NCBI GenBank assembly: GCA_016706545.1
Contig: JADJJK010000007.1
Span: forward strand, 155,820 to 219,819
Direction: 5' to 3'
DNA: 64,000 nt
DNA from: Myxococcales bacterium
Lineage (GTDB): Bacteria; Myxococcota_A; Polyangia; Haliangiales; Haliangiaceae
Of the stretch, positions 11,680 through 21,360 are shown piece by piece. The stretch's first letter is position 1. Every line of letters begins with the position of its first letter. The notes below the pieces were generated by a model. The model was not told where the DNA came from. It was given only the letters and a program-made list of their open reading frames with translations, and did not search any database. The translations under genes were made by a program, and so were the position numbers.

Positions 11680-12456
11680 TCACAGGTGGCGGGCAAAGAG
11701 CAGCACGGCCATGGCGCCTAGCGCGATGGCAACCCCGACGTAGAAGCGCAGCCGCGGCCGGCCGACCTTGGCCTCGGCCTGGGCCTGGGAGAGCGCCGCG
11801 ACGATGTCGCGGTCCCCGGTTCGGTGGGGCCGCAACACGCCAAGAAACAGGTAGTGATAGACGCCCAGGTACAGCGCGATGGCGCCCACCGCGAGCATGG
11901 TGGTCATGAGCGCGAGTCGGCCTGGGTACATCTGCTCGAGGTAGCTCTGGATGGAGGGCTCAAAGAGCACCCACGCCAGCAAGATCGCCGGCATCAAGAC
12001 CGACATCGCCACCATCATCCAGTAGACGCGCTCTCGTCGGCGCCAGCGCTGGGGCCGCCCGGCTTGCGCGGAGGTCAGGGTGCGCACGGAGCGCGGCGCG
12101 GGCGGCTCGTGGAACGTTGCAAAGAAGGAGACGCCAAACAGGTAGGCGATGACGCCAGCGACCACCAGCGCGAACCGGACCGGGCCATAGACGTGGCTGC
12201 CGCCCATCGCCGGGGTGACGGCCATCGGGAGCAGCACCACGGCGGGGAACAGGCCCAGTAGCACCGTCTCGCTGCCGCGCAGGAGACCCCAGCCCAGGAC
12301 CGCCAGGGGCAAGAGCAGCAGGACCAGCCGCGCGCCTCCGGTGGCGTCGACGAACACCGCTGGCAACACCACCACCGAGATCCACACGTTGATCCCCAGG
12401 AGCAACGCCACCAGGTCGGCAAAAGCGCGCCAGCGGTCTAGAAAGCGGGCAGGCAC
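11680..12456 (-). CDS. Multi-pass membrane protein, first gene of the MoxR-B operon
   Basis: The 258-residue protein has about six hydrophobic segments: roughly 12-36, 42-60, 63-82, 91-112, 143-166 and 182-210, plus a C-terminal one at 235-257. The soluble loop after helix four carries Arg-rich sequence (RPQRWRRRERVYW). No family was recognised. It faces cmk divergently and appears to be the first gene of a seven-gene minus-strand set ending at 5971, so a promoter should lie in 12457-12560. Role unknown; it may be the membrane platform for the MoxR/DUF58 module. Confidence 0.75.
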   Translation of the reverse strand: MPARFLDRWRAFADLVALLLGINVWISVVVLPAVFVDATGGARLVLLLLPLAVLGWGLLRGSETVLLGLFPAVVLLPMAVTPAMGGSHVYGPVRFALVVAGVIAYLFGVSFFATFHEPPAPRSVRTLTSAQAGRPQRWRRRERVYWMMVAMSVLMPAILLAWVLFEPSIQSYLEQMYPGRLALMTTMLAVGAIALYLGVYHYLFLGVLRPHRTGDRDIVAALSQAQAEAKVGRPRLRFYVGVAIALGAMAVLLFARHL

Positions 12457-12562
12457 CTACCGGGAATGTACAATGCCGGGGATAGCCGCGCTCTTCGCAT
12501 GTCCGCTTTCCGCCACTTCCCGCTGGTTGAGTCGTCGCGCCAAGTGACGTAGGGTGCGCCCC

Positions 12563-13243
12563 ATGAGTCGCCGTGTAGTCGTCACGATCGATGGTCCAGC
12601 GGGCGCGGGCAAGTCCACCGTGGCCAAGCGGCTCGCCGCTCGGCTGGGCTACGGCCTGCTCGACACCGGCGCCATCTATCGGTCAGTGGCGCTTGGTGCG
12701 CTGCAGACCGGGGTCGACCTGCTCGATGGCCGGTCGCTTGGCGACCTGGCGCGCAATCTCCAGATCCGGTTCGAGCTGGAAGGTGACGTGAATCACGTTC
12801 TGGTGGATGACATCAATGTCACCTCCCAGATCCGCAGCCCCGGATCTCTCAGGCCGCGTCGCGGGTGTCTGGTCACCCGGAGGTCAGGGAAGCGCTGCTG
12901 GGATTTGCAGCGTCGTCTGGGCGCGAGCGGCGGGGTGGTCGTGGAGGGCCGCGACACCGGGACCGTGGTGTTCCCCCAGGCCGCCGCGAAGTTCTTTTTG
13001 ACCGCCTCTCCAGAGATCCGCGCGACGCGCCGGGTCGCCGAGCTGCAGGCAGCGGGCAAGGACGTGGATTTTGACACCACCGTTCGCGAAATTCGCGAGC
13101 GAGATAAGCTGGATAGCGAGCGAGCCGTGGCCCCGATGGTGGCCGCTGTCGACGCCCAGCTCGTGGACTCCTCGGGCCTCGCATTAGATGATGTGGTGGC
13201 GACGCTGGAGGCGCGCGTGCGCGCCGTGGTGAGCCTGCCCTGA
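12563..13243 (+). CDS. cmk: Cytidylate kinase (with a compensated double frameshift)
   Basis: Cmk phosphorylates CMP and dCMP with ATP in nucleotide synthesis. The P-loop DGPAGAGKST lies at about residues 9-18, followed by YGLLDTGAIYRSVA; the late part has VVVEGRDTGTVVFP and a lid-like IRERDKLDSERAVAPM. The product is 226 residues, the normal length. Between about 12840 and 12905 the frame reads through an unrelated Arg-rich stretch, while an offset frame gives the expected ISQAASRVSGHPEVREALLG. One base is missing near 12837-12844 and one is extra in the TTT at 12904-12906. The ATG at 12563 is preferred over a GTG at 12554; an AGGG lies upstream. rpsA follows, a common cmk-rpsA order. Confidence 0.95.
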   Translation: MSRRVVVTIDGPAGAGKSTVAKRLAARLGYGLLDTGAIYRSVALGALQTGVDLLDGRSLGDLARNLQIRFELEGDVNHVLVDDINVTSQIRSPGSLRPRRGCLVTRRSGKRCWDLQRRLGASGGVVVEGRDTGTVVFPQAAAKFFLTASPEIRATRRVAELQAAGKDVDFDTTVREIRERDKLDSERAVAPMVAAVDAQLVDSSGLALDDVVATLEARVRAVVSLP

Positions 13244-13429
13244 GCTGCCGGGACGCCGGGCGCCACGTAGCGAGGGCGGCGCTTGGGCCAAGCGAGATGG
13301 CCGTGGCGTGCGGCCGGGAGTGCCCGGCTCGCGGGGGCGCCAGGCACCCAGATCCCCCTTGTGGTTCCAGCCGCCTGCGAAATCGGTGGGGGTGGACCTG
13401 AGGTTTCGTAACACCCTGCTAGACGCAGG

Positions 13430-13458
13430 TTGACAAATGCAGCAGGCGAGAGTACCTA
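13430..13458 (+). promoter_or_regulatory. Possible rpsA promoter
   Basis: A perfect -35 hexamer TTGACA at 13430-13435 is followed, 17 bp later, by TACCTA at 13453-13458, which is a poor -10 match. The position, about 60-90 bp before the rpsA start in the 275-bp gap after cmk, is suitable. The poor -10 lowers confidence. Confidence 0.35.
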
Positions 13459-13489
13459 GAGCCCCCTGTCTTGCGGCTCTTCGGGGCTC
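13459..13489 (+). promoter_or_regulatory. Inverted repeat in rpsA leader
   Basis: GAGCCCC at 13459-13465 pairs with GGGGCTC at 13483-13489 around a 17-base loop, 30 bp before the rpsA start. There is no T-run. It would lie in the 5' untranslated RNA and could be a protein-binding or attenuating element, since S1 synthesis is autoregulated in other bacteria. That role is inference only. Confidence 0.4.
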
Positions 13490-13518
13490 AAGGCAAATCC
13501 AATTCGTAGGAGATCTGC

Positions 13519-15240
<1,722 letters not shown>

Positions 15241-15263
15241 ACCAGGCGCGGTGAGGAAGCGAG

Positions 15264-15289
15264 ACGGGGCAGCGCTGCTGCCCCGTTTT
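15264..15289 (+). terminator. Rho-independent terminator of rpsA
   Basis: A perfect 10-bp stem (ACGGGGCAGC with GCTGCCCCGT) around a 3-base loop is followed by TTTT at 15286-15289, 24 bp after the rpsA stop codon. Confidence 0.9.
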
Positions 15290-15390
15290 GCGTTGGTGCG
15301 TCCGATCGCGACCGATTCCCTTCGCGGCTCGCGCCGGCCGGGCAGGCGTACGAGGTCGGCTCTGGCGAGCCAAGGGCTACGTCGAGCCGG

Positions 15391-15777
15391 TCAGGGTCGC
15401 TTGGCGGAGGGCAGGGTGCCCGAAGCGGCTTCGGCCTCGGCCCCGGCTTGGGCGTCGGCTCCGGCTTGGGCCTCGGCTCCGGCTTGGGCCCCGGCCCCGG
15501 CTTCCGCCTGGGCCCCGCCAGTCTCTGGCGGCGGCGGGGACTCGCCGACCCGCGCGACGCAACGCAGGATCTCGGCTGCCACGCGCTGCCCAGCGCGCCG
15601 GTTGCGCGGGCCAGCGGCAGGCATCCGGGCCAGCGCAGCGTGGACGCAGGCAGCGTCCTGGCAGCGGCAGACCTCTTCGTGAACCCGCTCGAGCTGGGTC
15701 AGGTGCCGGTCGCGACAGGAGGTGAGCAAGCCAACGAGGGCCAGCGCGGTGGCGCCGAGCTGGCGCGCAGAGAGCAT
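15391..15777 (-). CDS. Small lipoprotein with Ala/Gly/Gln repeat tail
   Basis: The 128-residue product begins MLSARQLGATALALVGLLTS and has a lipobox-like LLTSC at about residue 20. A Cys-bearing helical part follows (VHEEVCRCQDAACVHAALA). The last 45 residues are AQAGAEAQAGADAQAGAEAE repeats, encoded by an 18-bp tandem repeat near 15424-15515. The family is not recognised. The ATG at 15777 shares one base with the TGA of the upstream AMP-ligase gene, so they are coupled. It probably sits on the periplasmic side of a membrane. Confidence 0.65.
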   Translation of the reverse strand: MLSARQLGATALALVGLLTSCRDRHLTQLERVHEEVCRCQDAACVHAALARMPAAGPRNRRAGQRVAAEILRCVARVGESPPPPETGGAQAEAGAGAQAGAEAQAGADAQAGAEAEAASGTLPSAKRP

Positions 15778-17318
15778 CAGATCGTCTCGCAGAACTCGAT
15801 CCGCCGCGGCACCTTGTAAGGGGCGAGGTTGCGCGCGCAATGATCGATGATCTCTTCCGGCTTGCACTTGGTCTTGGCCACCACGCGGGCCACCACCACG
15901 GCGCCGGCCATGGCGTCGGTCTCCACGGTGGCCTGCGCAGCCTTGATCTTGGGGAACGACTCGAGGCACCCCTCCACCTCGCCCAGCGCGACCCGCTTGC
16001 CGTCCACCTTCACCACGTCGTCTTCTCGCCCCGTGAGCTGCAGGCGGCCGGACTTGTCGAGCTTGCCCAGATCTCCCGTGCGCAGCCAGCCGTGCTTGTC
16101 GGTGGCGCCGATCGCCACCATGCCCGAGGCGCGGCTTATCGGAACGCTCTCGCCATCGAACGGGCCGATGGTCTTGGGGGAGAGCGTCTTGCTCTTGACC
16201 CAGATCATGCCTTCTTTGGCCCCAGCCGGCTTGCCGTCCGGCGTGGTGATGCGCAGCTCGACGCCGTCTATCACCTTGCCGACGCTGGTCGGGTACTTGC
16301 CGCTTTCCTCCAGCGCGATGGTGGCCGCCTCGGTGGAGTGGTAACAGGACATCAACCGGACGCCGTAGCTGTCATGAAAGCCGTCGGCCACGCTCTGCTC
16401 GAGCCGGGCGCCGGCGGCCAGGTACTTGGGGTTCTTGAGGTCCAGCTTCTTGGCGGTGGGCAGCCTGGACAGCTCCGCGTACATCTGCGGCGTCCCCGGC
16501 AGGATCTCGATCTCGTGCTCGCGGATGAGCTTGCCGATGCGCCGCGCCGAGACCTCTTCCTCGAGAAACATGCTGGCGCCGAGCTTGAGCACCGGCAAGA
16601 GGCCCAGGTCCCAGCCGTAGGCATGAAACAGCGGCACCGCGACGAGGATCTTGCTGGCGCCGGTGAGCGACAGCGCCGCGATGGCGTGATCGACCGCCGC
16701 CACGGTGTTCTTCTCGGTGCGGAGGATGCCCTTGGGGTCGCCGAGCGAGTCCGAGGTGAACAGCACGGCGGTCGGGTCATGGCCAAAGCTGCGCTCGCTG
16801 CGCTTGTACACGCTGCAGGTGAGCAGCGTGCCCTGGAGCCGACGACGCACCTCGGCGGCGTCCGCGGCCAGCGGCGGCGGGCTCGCGACCACCTGCGGGA
16901 TGGGGCCGGTGGGGCGCTGGACCCGGGAGCGCGGCAAGGTCGAGGGCGGGATGGGGTTGGTGGTCCCGGTGGCGCTGATGGCGCCCTCGCTGCCGCGAGG
17001 TCGGGTCACCAGGGCCCGCAGCGGCGCCGCGGCCAAGATGAGCTCCAGCTCGCGACCTCCGGTGGTCGGATCGATGGGCACGATGGCCGCGCCGAGCTTG
17101 GATAGCGCGAGCGCCAAGATCACGAAATCCGGGACGTTCCCCAGCATCAACCCCACCCACGCGCCCTCGCGGATTCCCATGCTGCGAAACTCTTCGGCGC
17201 GTCTTTCCACCCGGTGAAGCAGGCCACGCCAGGACAGATAGTTGTCGCGATAGACGACAGCCTTGTTGTTGCCCTGGGCCTTGGCGGCCTTCTTCAACCA
17301 GTCGTAGAGCAGGGTCAT
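15777..17318 (-). CDS. AMP-dependent acyl-CoA synthetase/ligase, C-terminally short
   Basis: The 513-residue protein belongs to the ANL superfamily. Core motifs seen are a degenerate P-loop (TSDSLGDPKG, where TSGTTGxPKG is usual), YHSTEAATIA, and WLRTGDLGKLDKSGRLQLTG with GREDDVVKVDGKRVALGEVE. The protein ends at VPRRIEFCETI, just where the A10 motif (PxxxxGKxxR) with the adenylating lysine should follow. No other frame downstream supplies it. The protein may therefore be impaired in adenylation, or it may act on an activated substrate in another way. A fatty or aryl acid substrate is likely but cannot be assigned. Confidence 0.85.
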   Translation of the reverse strand: MTLLYDWLKKAAKAQGNNKAVVYRDNYLSWRGLLHRVERRAEEFRSMGIREGAWVGLMLGNVPDFVILALALSKLGAAIVPIDPTTGGRELELILAAAPLRALVTRPRGSEGAISATGTTNPIPPSTLPRSRVQRPTGPIPQVVASPPPLAADAAEVRRRLQGTLLTCSVYKRSERSFGHDPTAVLFTSDSLGDPKGILRTEKNTVAAVDHAIAALSLTGASKILVAVPLFHAYGWDLGLLPVLKLGASMFLEEEVSARRIGKLIREHEIEILPGTPQMYAELSRLPTAKKLDLKNPKYLAAGARLEQSVADGFHDSYGVRLMSCYHSTEAATIALEESGKYPTSVGKVIDGVELRITTPDGKPAGAKEGMIWVKSKTLSPKTIGPFDGESVPISRASGMVAIGATDKHGWLRTGDLGKLDKSGRLQLTGREDDVVKVDGKRVALGEVEGCLESFPKIKAAQATVETDAMAGAVVVARVVAKTKCKPEEIIDHCARNLAPYKVPRRIEFCETI

Positions 17319-17427
17319 GTCACCTCGAAATGCCCGAGATCGTGGGGAGGCTGCACTCTACCAGCCTGGGTGGGGCGGGACAACCGGCCGGCTGGTTGGC
17401 ACACCGGCTTGGGGCCCTTTGGGGCAG

Positions 17428-17441
17428 GTTTCTCGAGAAAC
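17428..17441. promoter_or_regulatory. parS-like 14-bp perfect palindrome
   Basis: GTTTCTCGAGAAAC is a perfect palindrome in the 284-bp gap between two divergent genes (17319-17602). It matches the ParB-binding parS core GTTTCACGTGAAAC at 12 of 14 positions, differing only in the central pair. The rest of the gap shows nothing else that is clear. It could be a ParB/KorB-type site or a local operator. No parA or parB gene is in the window. Confidence 0.4.
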
Positions 17442-17602
17442 GGTGGTGCTTTTCGCCCAGGTCAGCCGAAGCCAGAGGTCCCCTTGGCCCTGGGGAGCGT
17501 CGGCGCTGGCTGGCGCACCGCCCAGGCGAGACCTCACGACGCGAAGCGTGATTGCAGGGCCGACCCTTGACGCGCCGGCCAATCCTCGAAATAACCGAGC
17601 CG

Positions 17603-18958
17603 ATGGCGGCCCCCGTGGAACCTCTGGTTACTCCCTCCGGCCGCGCTGCGGGCGAGTCCTCGCACGACGGTCGGCGTCGTGCCCACGCGGGGGGCTCCGC
17701 GGACCCAAGCGTGGAGCAAGAGCCCGCGCTCGTGGACGACGCGGCGTCGACTCCTCCGGGATGGGCCGACGGGGCGAGCGAGCTGGCCGCGCTGCGCCGC
17801 CGTCTCGACGATCTGTCCTCGCAGCAACGCAAGGGTCACGCCACCACGCACCAGCTCGCGGAGTCGATCGCCGCGCTGGTGGCGGGGCAGCGGCAGCGAC
17901 TGCGCTGGCTCAACCTCAACTCTTTCATCGCGTACGTGATCTTCACCTTGCTGCTGGGCGCGGCGTTCTACACGCTCTATGCCCGGCGCGCCGATGCGCT
18001 GGGCGCCGAGCAGCGAGCGCTCCTCCAGGCCCGCGATGAGGCCACCGCGCGGGCCGAGCGGGCCAGCGCGACCCTCCTTTCGTCCCAGCAGAGCTCGCAG
18101 CGAGCCATGGCGGCGTATGAGCTGTACGCCCAAGGCCAGAGCGAGCGAGCTGCCGCGGCCCACGCTGCGCTGGCTGGCCAGCTCACGCCGCTCGAAGACG
18201 CGGCGCTCGCGGCGGCGCGTGAGCAAGCGGCCAAGGCCGGCTTCGATCGCGCCTTCGAGCAGGGCCAGGCGGCGTTTCGCGCCGGCAACTTCGCGGCGGC
18301 CGCGGCCCCGCTGCAGCAAGCGGTGGCGGCGGGCGAGGGCTCCGCGACGACGGTGCCAGCGGCCCGCGTGGCGCTGGCCAGGTACTACCTGGGCGCCAGC
18401 CTGGCTCGCACAGGCGAGCTGGCAGCCGCCACCGCCGCGCTCGAGGCTGCGCTCAGCGAGGGCGTGGACGTCGCGGACGCCCGCTATCAGCTCGCGATGG
18501 TGCTCGATCGGGCCGGCGAGCTGTCCCGGGCGCGCGCCGAGTACGAGAAGTTCGCCACCGCCCATCCAAAGCTCATGCTCGGGGTGTGGGCCATGCGCCG
18601 CGCCGCGGTGCTCGCGCGGTGGGGCAAGGCGGCGCCACCTTTGTCAGCGGCGGGCGCCGCGCCCGGGCCCGCGACGCTTGGCCCTGCGCCTGGTGCCGTT
18701 GCTCCGTCCTGGGCGCCGCGCGGGGCGCAGCCATCGCCAGCGCGGCCAGCCGGGGCCGCTGGGGCCGCCGTGCCGCGTCCTCTGGCCCCGTCGAACTCGC
18801 CGAGCCCGCCAAGCCCATCGAGTGCGCCGAGTGCGTCGAGTTCGTCGAGTTCGTCGAGTGCGTCCGGCCGAGGCGCGCAGCCAGCGGCGGAGGCACCTGG
18901 GGCCGCCGCAGCACAGCCCGCCGCACCTGGGGCCGCCGCGCCCGCGCCAGCGCCATGA
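17603..18958 (+). CDS. Single-pass membrane protein with TPR-like repeats
   Basis: Started at the ATG at 17603 the protein has 451 residues. Residues 1-95 are soluble and charged. One transmembrane helix follows (LNSFIAYVIFTLLLGAAFYT, about 123-142), then a coiled coil, then TPR-like helices from about 210 to 330 (GQAAFRAGNFAAAAAPLQQA and YLGASLARTGELAAATAALE). The last 110 residues are Ala/Pro/Ser-rich and probably disordered; their DNA near 18800-18870 is a short tandem repeat. The stop codon overlaps the ATG of the M15 peptidase gene, which suggests a shared envelope function. The TPR part would be periplasmic if the N-terminus is inside. Confidence 0.75.
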   Translation: MAAPVEPLVTPSGRAAGESSHDGRRRAHAGGSADPSVEQEPALVDDAASTPPGWADGASELAALRRRLDDLSSQQRKGHATTHQLAESIAALVAGQRQRLRWLNLNSFIAYVIFTLLLGAAFYTLYARRADALGAEQRALLQARDEATARAERASATLLSSQQSSQRAMAAYELYAQGQSERAAAAHAALAGQLTPLEDAALAAAREQAAKAGFDRAFEQGQAAFRAGNFAAAAAPLQQAVAAGEGSATTVPAARVALARYYLGASLARTGELAAATAALEAALSEGVDVADARYQLAMVLDRAGELSRARAEYEKFATAHPKLMLGVWAMRRAAVLARWGKAAPPLSAAGAAPGPATLGPAPGAVAPSWAPRGAQPSPARPAGAAGAAVPRPLAPSNSPSPPSPSSAPSASSSSSSSSASGRGAQPAAEAPGAAAAQPAAPGAAAPAPAP

Positions 18959-19578
18959 GCGCGTTTCTGAGGCCGCCGCGCGGCGAGCCGCGGTGCGAGG
19001 TGAGCGACCTCCCTCGAGAAGTCGCCGCCGCGATGCGCGGCGTGTCATGGCGAGACGATCCTCGTTGCCCGCCGCTGTCCGCGCTCGCGTACCTGCGGCT
19101 GTCGCACGTGGGCTTCGATGGGGTGCCAGCGCTCGGTGAGTTGATCGTGGCCAGGCCCGTGGTCAGCGCGACGCGCGCGCTCTTTGGCCGGCTCTGGCAC
19201 CTGGGCTTTCCGGTGCGCAGCCTGCGCCTCATCGACGCGCACGGCGGCTCCGACGACGCCTCGATGGCCGCCGACAACAGCTCGGCTTTCAACTTCCGCA
19301 CCATCGCCGGCACCGACCTCTTGTCTCAGCACGCGCTCGGCTACGCGATTGACATCAACCCGGTCGAGAATCCCTGGCTCGCGCGCAAGTCCGTGGCGCC
19401 TCCGGCCGGCGCGGCGTTCCTGGACCGCCAGCGGGTGCGCCCGGGCATGATCGTGCGCCCGGGGCCGGTGACGGCGGCGCTCGATGAGCTGGGGTGGGAG
19501 TGGGGCGGCGACTGGCCTGTGCCTGACTACCATCACCTCGTCTGGCGCCCGAGCGCTGGAACCGCGCGCCGGCCGTAG
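18955..19578 (+). CDS. M15 family D-alanyl-D-alanine carboxypeptidase/endopeptidase
   Basis: The 207-residue protein carries the M15 zinc signature: SQHALGYAIDINP (SxHxxGxAxD) at about residues 124-136, and WGGDWPVPDYHHLVW near the C-terminus, where a His completes the zinc site. SAFNFRTIAGT is the usual block before the first motif. M15C enzymes such as VanY-like and endolysin peptidases cut peptidoglycan stem peptides. No signal peptide is evident at the chosen start. The ATG at 18955 overlaps the stop of the TPR-like protein (ATGA), so export or positioning might depend on that partner. Confidence 0.88.
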   Translation: MSAFLRPPRGEPRCEVSDLPREVAAAMRGVSWRDDPRCPPLSALAYLRLSHVGFDGVPALGELIVARPVVSATRALFGRLWHLGFPVRSLRLIDAHGGSDDASMAADNSSAFNFRTIAGTDLLSQHALGYAIDINPVENPWLARKSVAPPAGAAFLDRQRVRPGMIVRPGPVTAALDELGWEWGGDWPVPDYHHLVWRPSAGTARRP

Positions 19579-19587
19579 CCCGGGGAA

Positions 19588-19640
19588 AGCTGACCGGCGA
19601 CTGACCGCGGGCTGACCGGCAGGCTGACCGCGGGCGCAGC
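19588..19640. repeat. Short tandem repeat GCTGACCG-type
   Basis: The 140-bp gap between the M15 gene and the next gene holds four to five imperfect copies of CTGACCGSNG spaced 10-13 bp apart, with one more copy at about 19650. It is one of many such small repeats between genes in this window. Confidence 0.65.
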
Positions 19641-19718
19641 GAAGGGACCTGACCGGCCCGCAGGAAGCACCGCGCCAGCGCGGCAAAACCCTCGGCGAAG
19701 GATGATAGGGTAGCGGCG

Positions 19719-21212
19719 ATGCCACAGGTGATCGAGTTTCCGACGCTGGGAAGCGATGCCCGTACCGCGCTGGCCACGGTGGTGCGGATCTGCAAAGAGA
19801 CCCGCCGCGGGGAGCCGTTTCGCGAGCTGCGCAGCCGGCTGCGCGCCGCCAAGGTCTGGGACAAGGAGCGGCCCACCGTCTCGCTGCGGTTCTTCGGGGT
19901 GTCCGGCACCCCCATCCGACCGTCGCCGTTCATGGAGGCGGTGGCGGCGGCCGCCAACGACGATGATATCGCCACCGCGATCCTCGACCGGATGTGGCGG
20001 CTAAACCCCGTGCTCATGAAGTCGGTGCTTGATCTCGTGGGGCAGCGCGCCTACGGCAAGGACGAGATCTCCAAGTTCCTGGGCTCGTCCGTGTATCGCG
20101 GCCAGGTGCCGCCGCGCCCGTCGCTGGAGACGTGGCTGCAGCTCTGCATTGGCTGCGGGCTGCTCAAGGCGGTGGGCATCGCGGTCGCGGTGGGACCGCG
20201 CGCAGCCCCCTGGGTGGCGCACGCCGCGGACCTGGACATCGACGAGTTCTTGCAGGAGGACCGGCCAGAGCCTGAGCCGGTGCTGCCGGTGGCCGGCGAC
20301 GATGATCCGGCCGGCGGGGCGGACTCGCCAGGCGTCGGCGGTGCGGGCGCCGCGAGCGCGGCGCAACCGTCCGGGCCGATCGTGCCGGTGCCGCTGCGCC
20401 ACGTCCTGGCGCTGGAGACGCCCAGCCCGCGCGGCAAGGAACGGCCGGTGCCGGTCTCTCGCTTTGCCTTGGAGTTCTCATCTGAGCTGCTGGATGAGAC
20501 CCGCCAGCGCATCACGTCGTGGTGGAAAGAGGTGAAGCCGGAGCGAGGCGGCTACGAGCCCAAAGACTTCGGCCTGGAGCCGGAGGCTTGGGTCGAGAGC
20601 GCCGACGAGGTGGTGTACCGCCTGGCGGTGGCGGCCGCGCTGGTCTTTCGGCTCGACAAAGATCGCGCCGACGTGCTGCAGAGCTTCACCGGCCTCGATC
20701 AGGCCGGCGTGCTCTCGGACCTGTATCAGGGCAACGTGCCGGAGACCATCCCGGCGGCGGTGGACGCGCGAGCGCTGATGCTGGCTTCGCTGGCCGCTCG
20801 TCGCTGCGCGGAGGTCCCCGAGCTGGCGGCGTCGCTCGAGTCGCAGCCCTCCGCGGAGGGCCTGTTTGCCACGCTCGATGGCGCGCTTGGCCGGGGGCTC
20901 TTTCGGATCGAGCTGTTCTGGATCCTCGATCAGCTCCATCGCCTGGGCGTCATCCGTCCGCCGGACATCGACGAGGTGACGACCACGCCGTACCGCCTGG
21001 TGCGAGACACCCTCTTTCGCCTGGGCTTCCTCGCCACCCCTTACGCCCATGACGCCGCGGGGCTGGCGGCCGCTGCCCGCGCCGCCAAGCTCGCCTGCGG
21101 CGAGGGGGCGGCTGACGAGGCGCTGGTCCGCTTCGCGCTGGCCGCCGGGTGTGGCTACGACTGCCAGCACCGCAGGTCTTGCGACTTCGCGTGTCGCGAG
21201 CGCCTGGAGTAG
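19719..21212 (+). CDS. Unknown protein with Cys-rich C-terminal tail
   Basis: The protein has 497 residues and no recognised family. It looks soluble, with no signal peptide or membrane helix. Residues 1-165 are helical and basic (RRGEPFRELRSRLRAAKVWD). A Pro/Glu/Ala-rich linker runs from about 175 to 230. The C-terminal half is helical, with winged-helix-like stretches such as ELFWILDQLHRLGVIRPPDI. The end CGYDCQHRRSCDFACRERLE gives a Cx3Cx5Cx3C pattern that could bind a metal or iron-sulphur cluster. It stands alone between two repeat-bearing gaps and converges on the decahaem cytochrome gene. Confidence 0.7.
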   Translation: MPQVIEFPTLGSDARTALATVVRICKETRRGEPFRELRSRLRAAKVWDKERPTVSLRFFGVSGTPIRPSPFMEAVAAAANDDDIATAILDRMWRLNPVLMKSVLDLVGQRAYGKDEISKFLGSSVYRGQVPPRPSLETWLQLCIGCGLLKAVGIAVAVGPRAAPWVAHAADLDIDEFLQEDRPEPEPVLPVAGDDDPAGGADSPGVGGAGAASAAQPSGPIVPVPLRHVLALETPSPRGKERPVPVSRFALEFSSELLDETRQRITSWWKEVKPERGGYEPKDFGLEPEAWVESADEVVYRLAVAAALVFRLDKDRADVLQSFTGLDQAGVLSDLYQGNVPETIPAAVDARALMLASLAARRCAEVPELAASLESQPSAEGLFATLDGALGRGLFRIELFWILDQLHRLGVIRPPDIDEVTTTPYRLVRDTLFRLGFLATPYAHDAAGLAAAARAAKLACGEGAADEALVRFALAAGCGYDCQHRRSCDFACRERLE

Positions 21213-21232
21213 CGGCGAAGCCGGCGTGGGCC

Positions 21233-21345
21233 TGACCGGGGCCGTCGTCAGCGTCGTCAGCCACCGGGGCCGTCGTCAGCCACCGGGGCGGCGTCAGGCA
21301 TCAGTGCCGTCGTCAGCCACCGGGGCGATCGAGATGCCCCGGTGG
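21233..21345. repeat. 20-bp tandem repeat ending in a perfect hairpin
   Basis: About four imperfect copies of GCCGTCGTCAGCCACCGGGG fill the 148-bp gap between two convergent genes. The last copy forms an exact 10-bp inverted repeat, CCACCGGGGC (21317-21326) with GCCCCGGTGG (21336-21345) around a 9-base loop. There is no T-run on either strand, but the position fits a two-way transcription stop. Confidence 0.7.
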
Positions 21346-21360
21346 AAGCAACGCGCTCGC

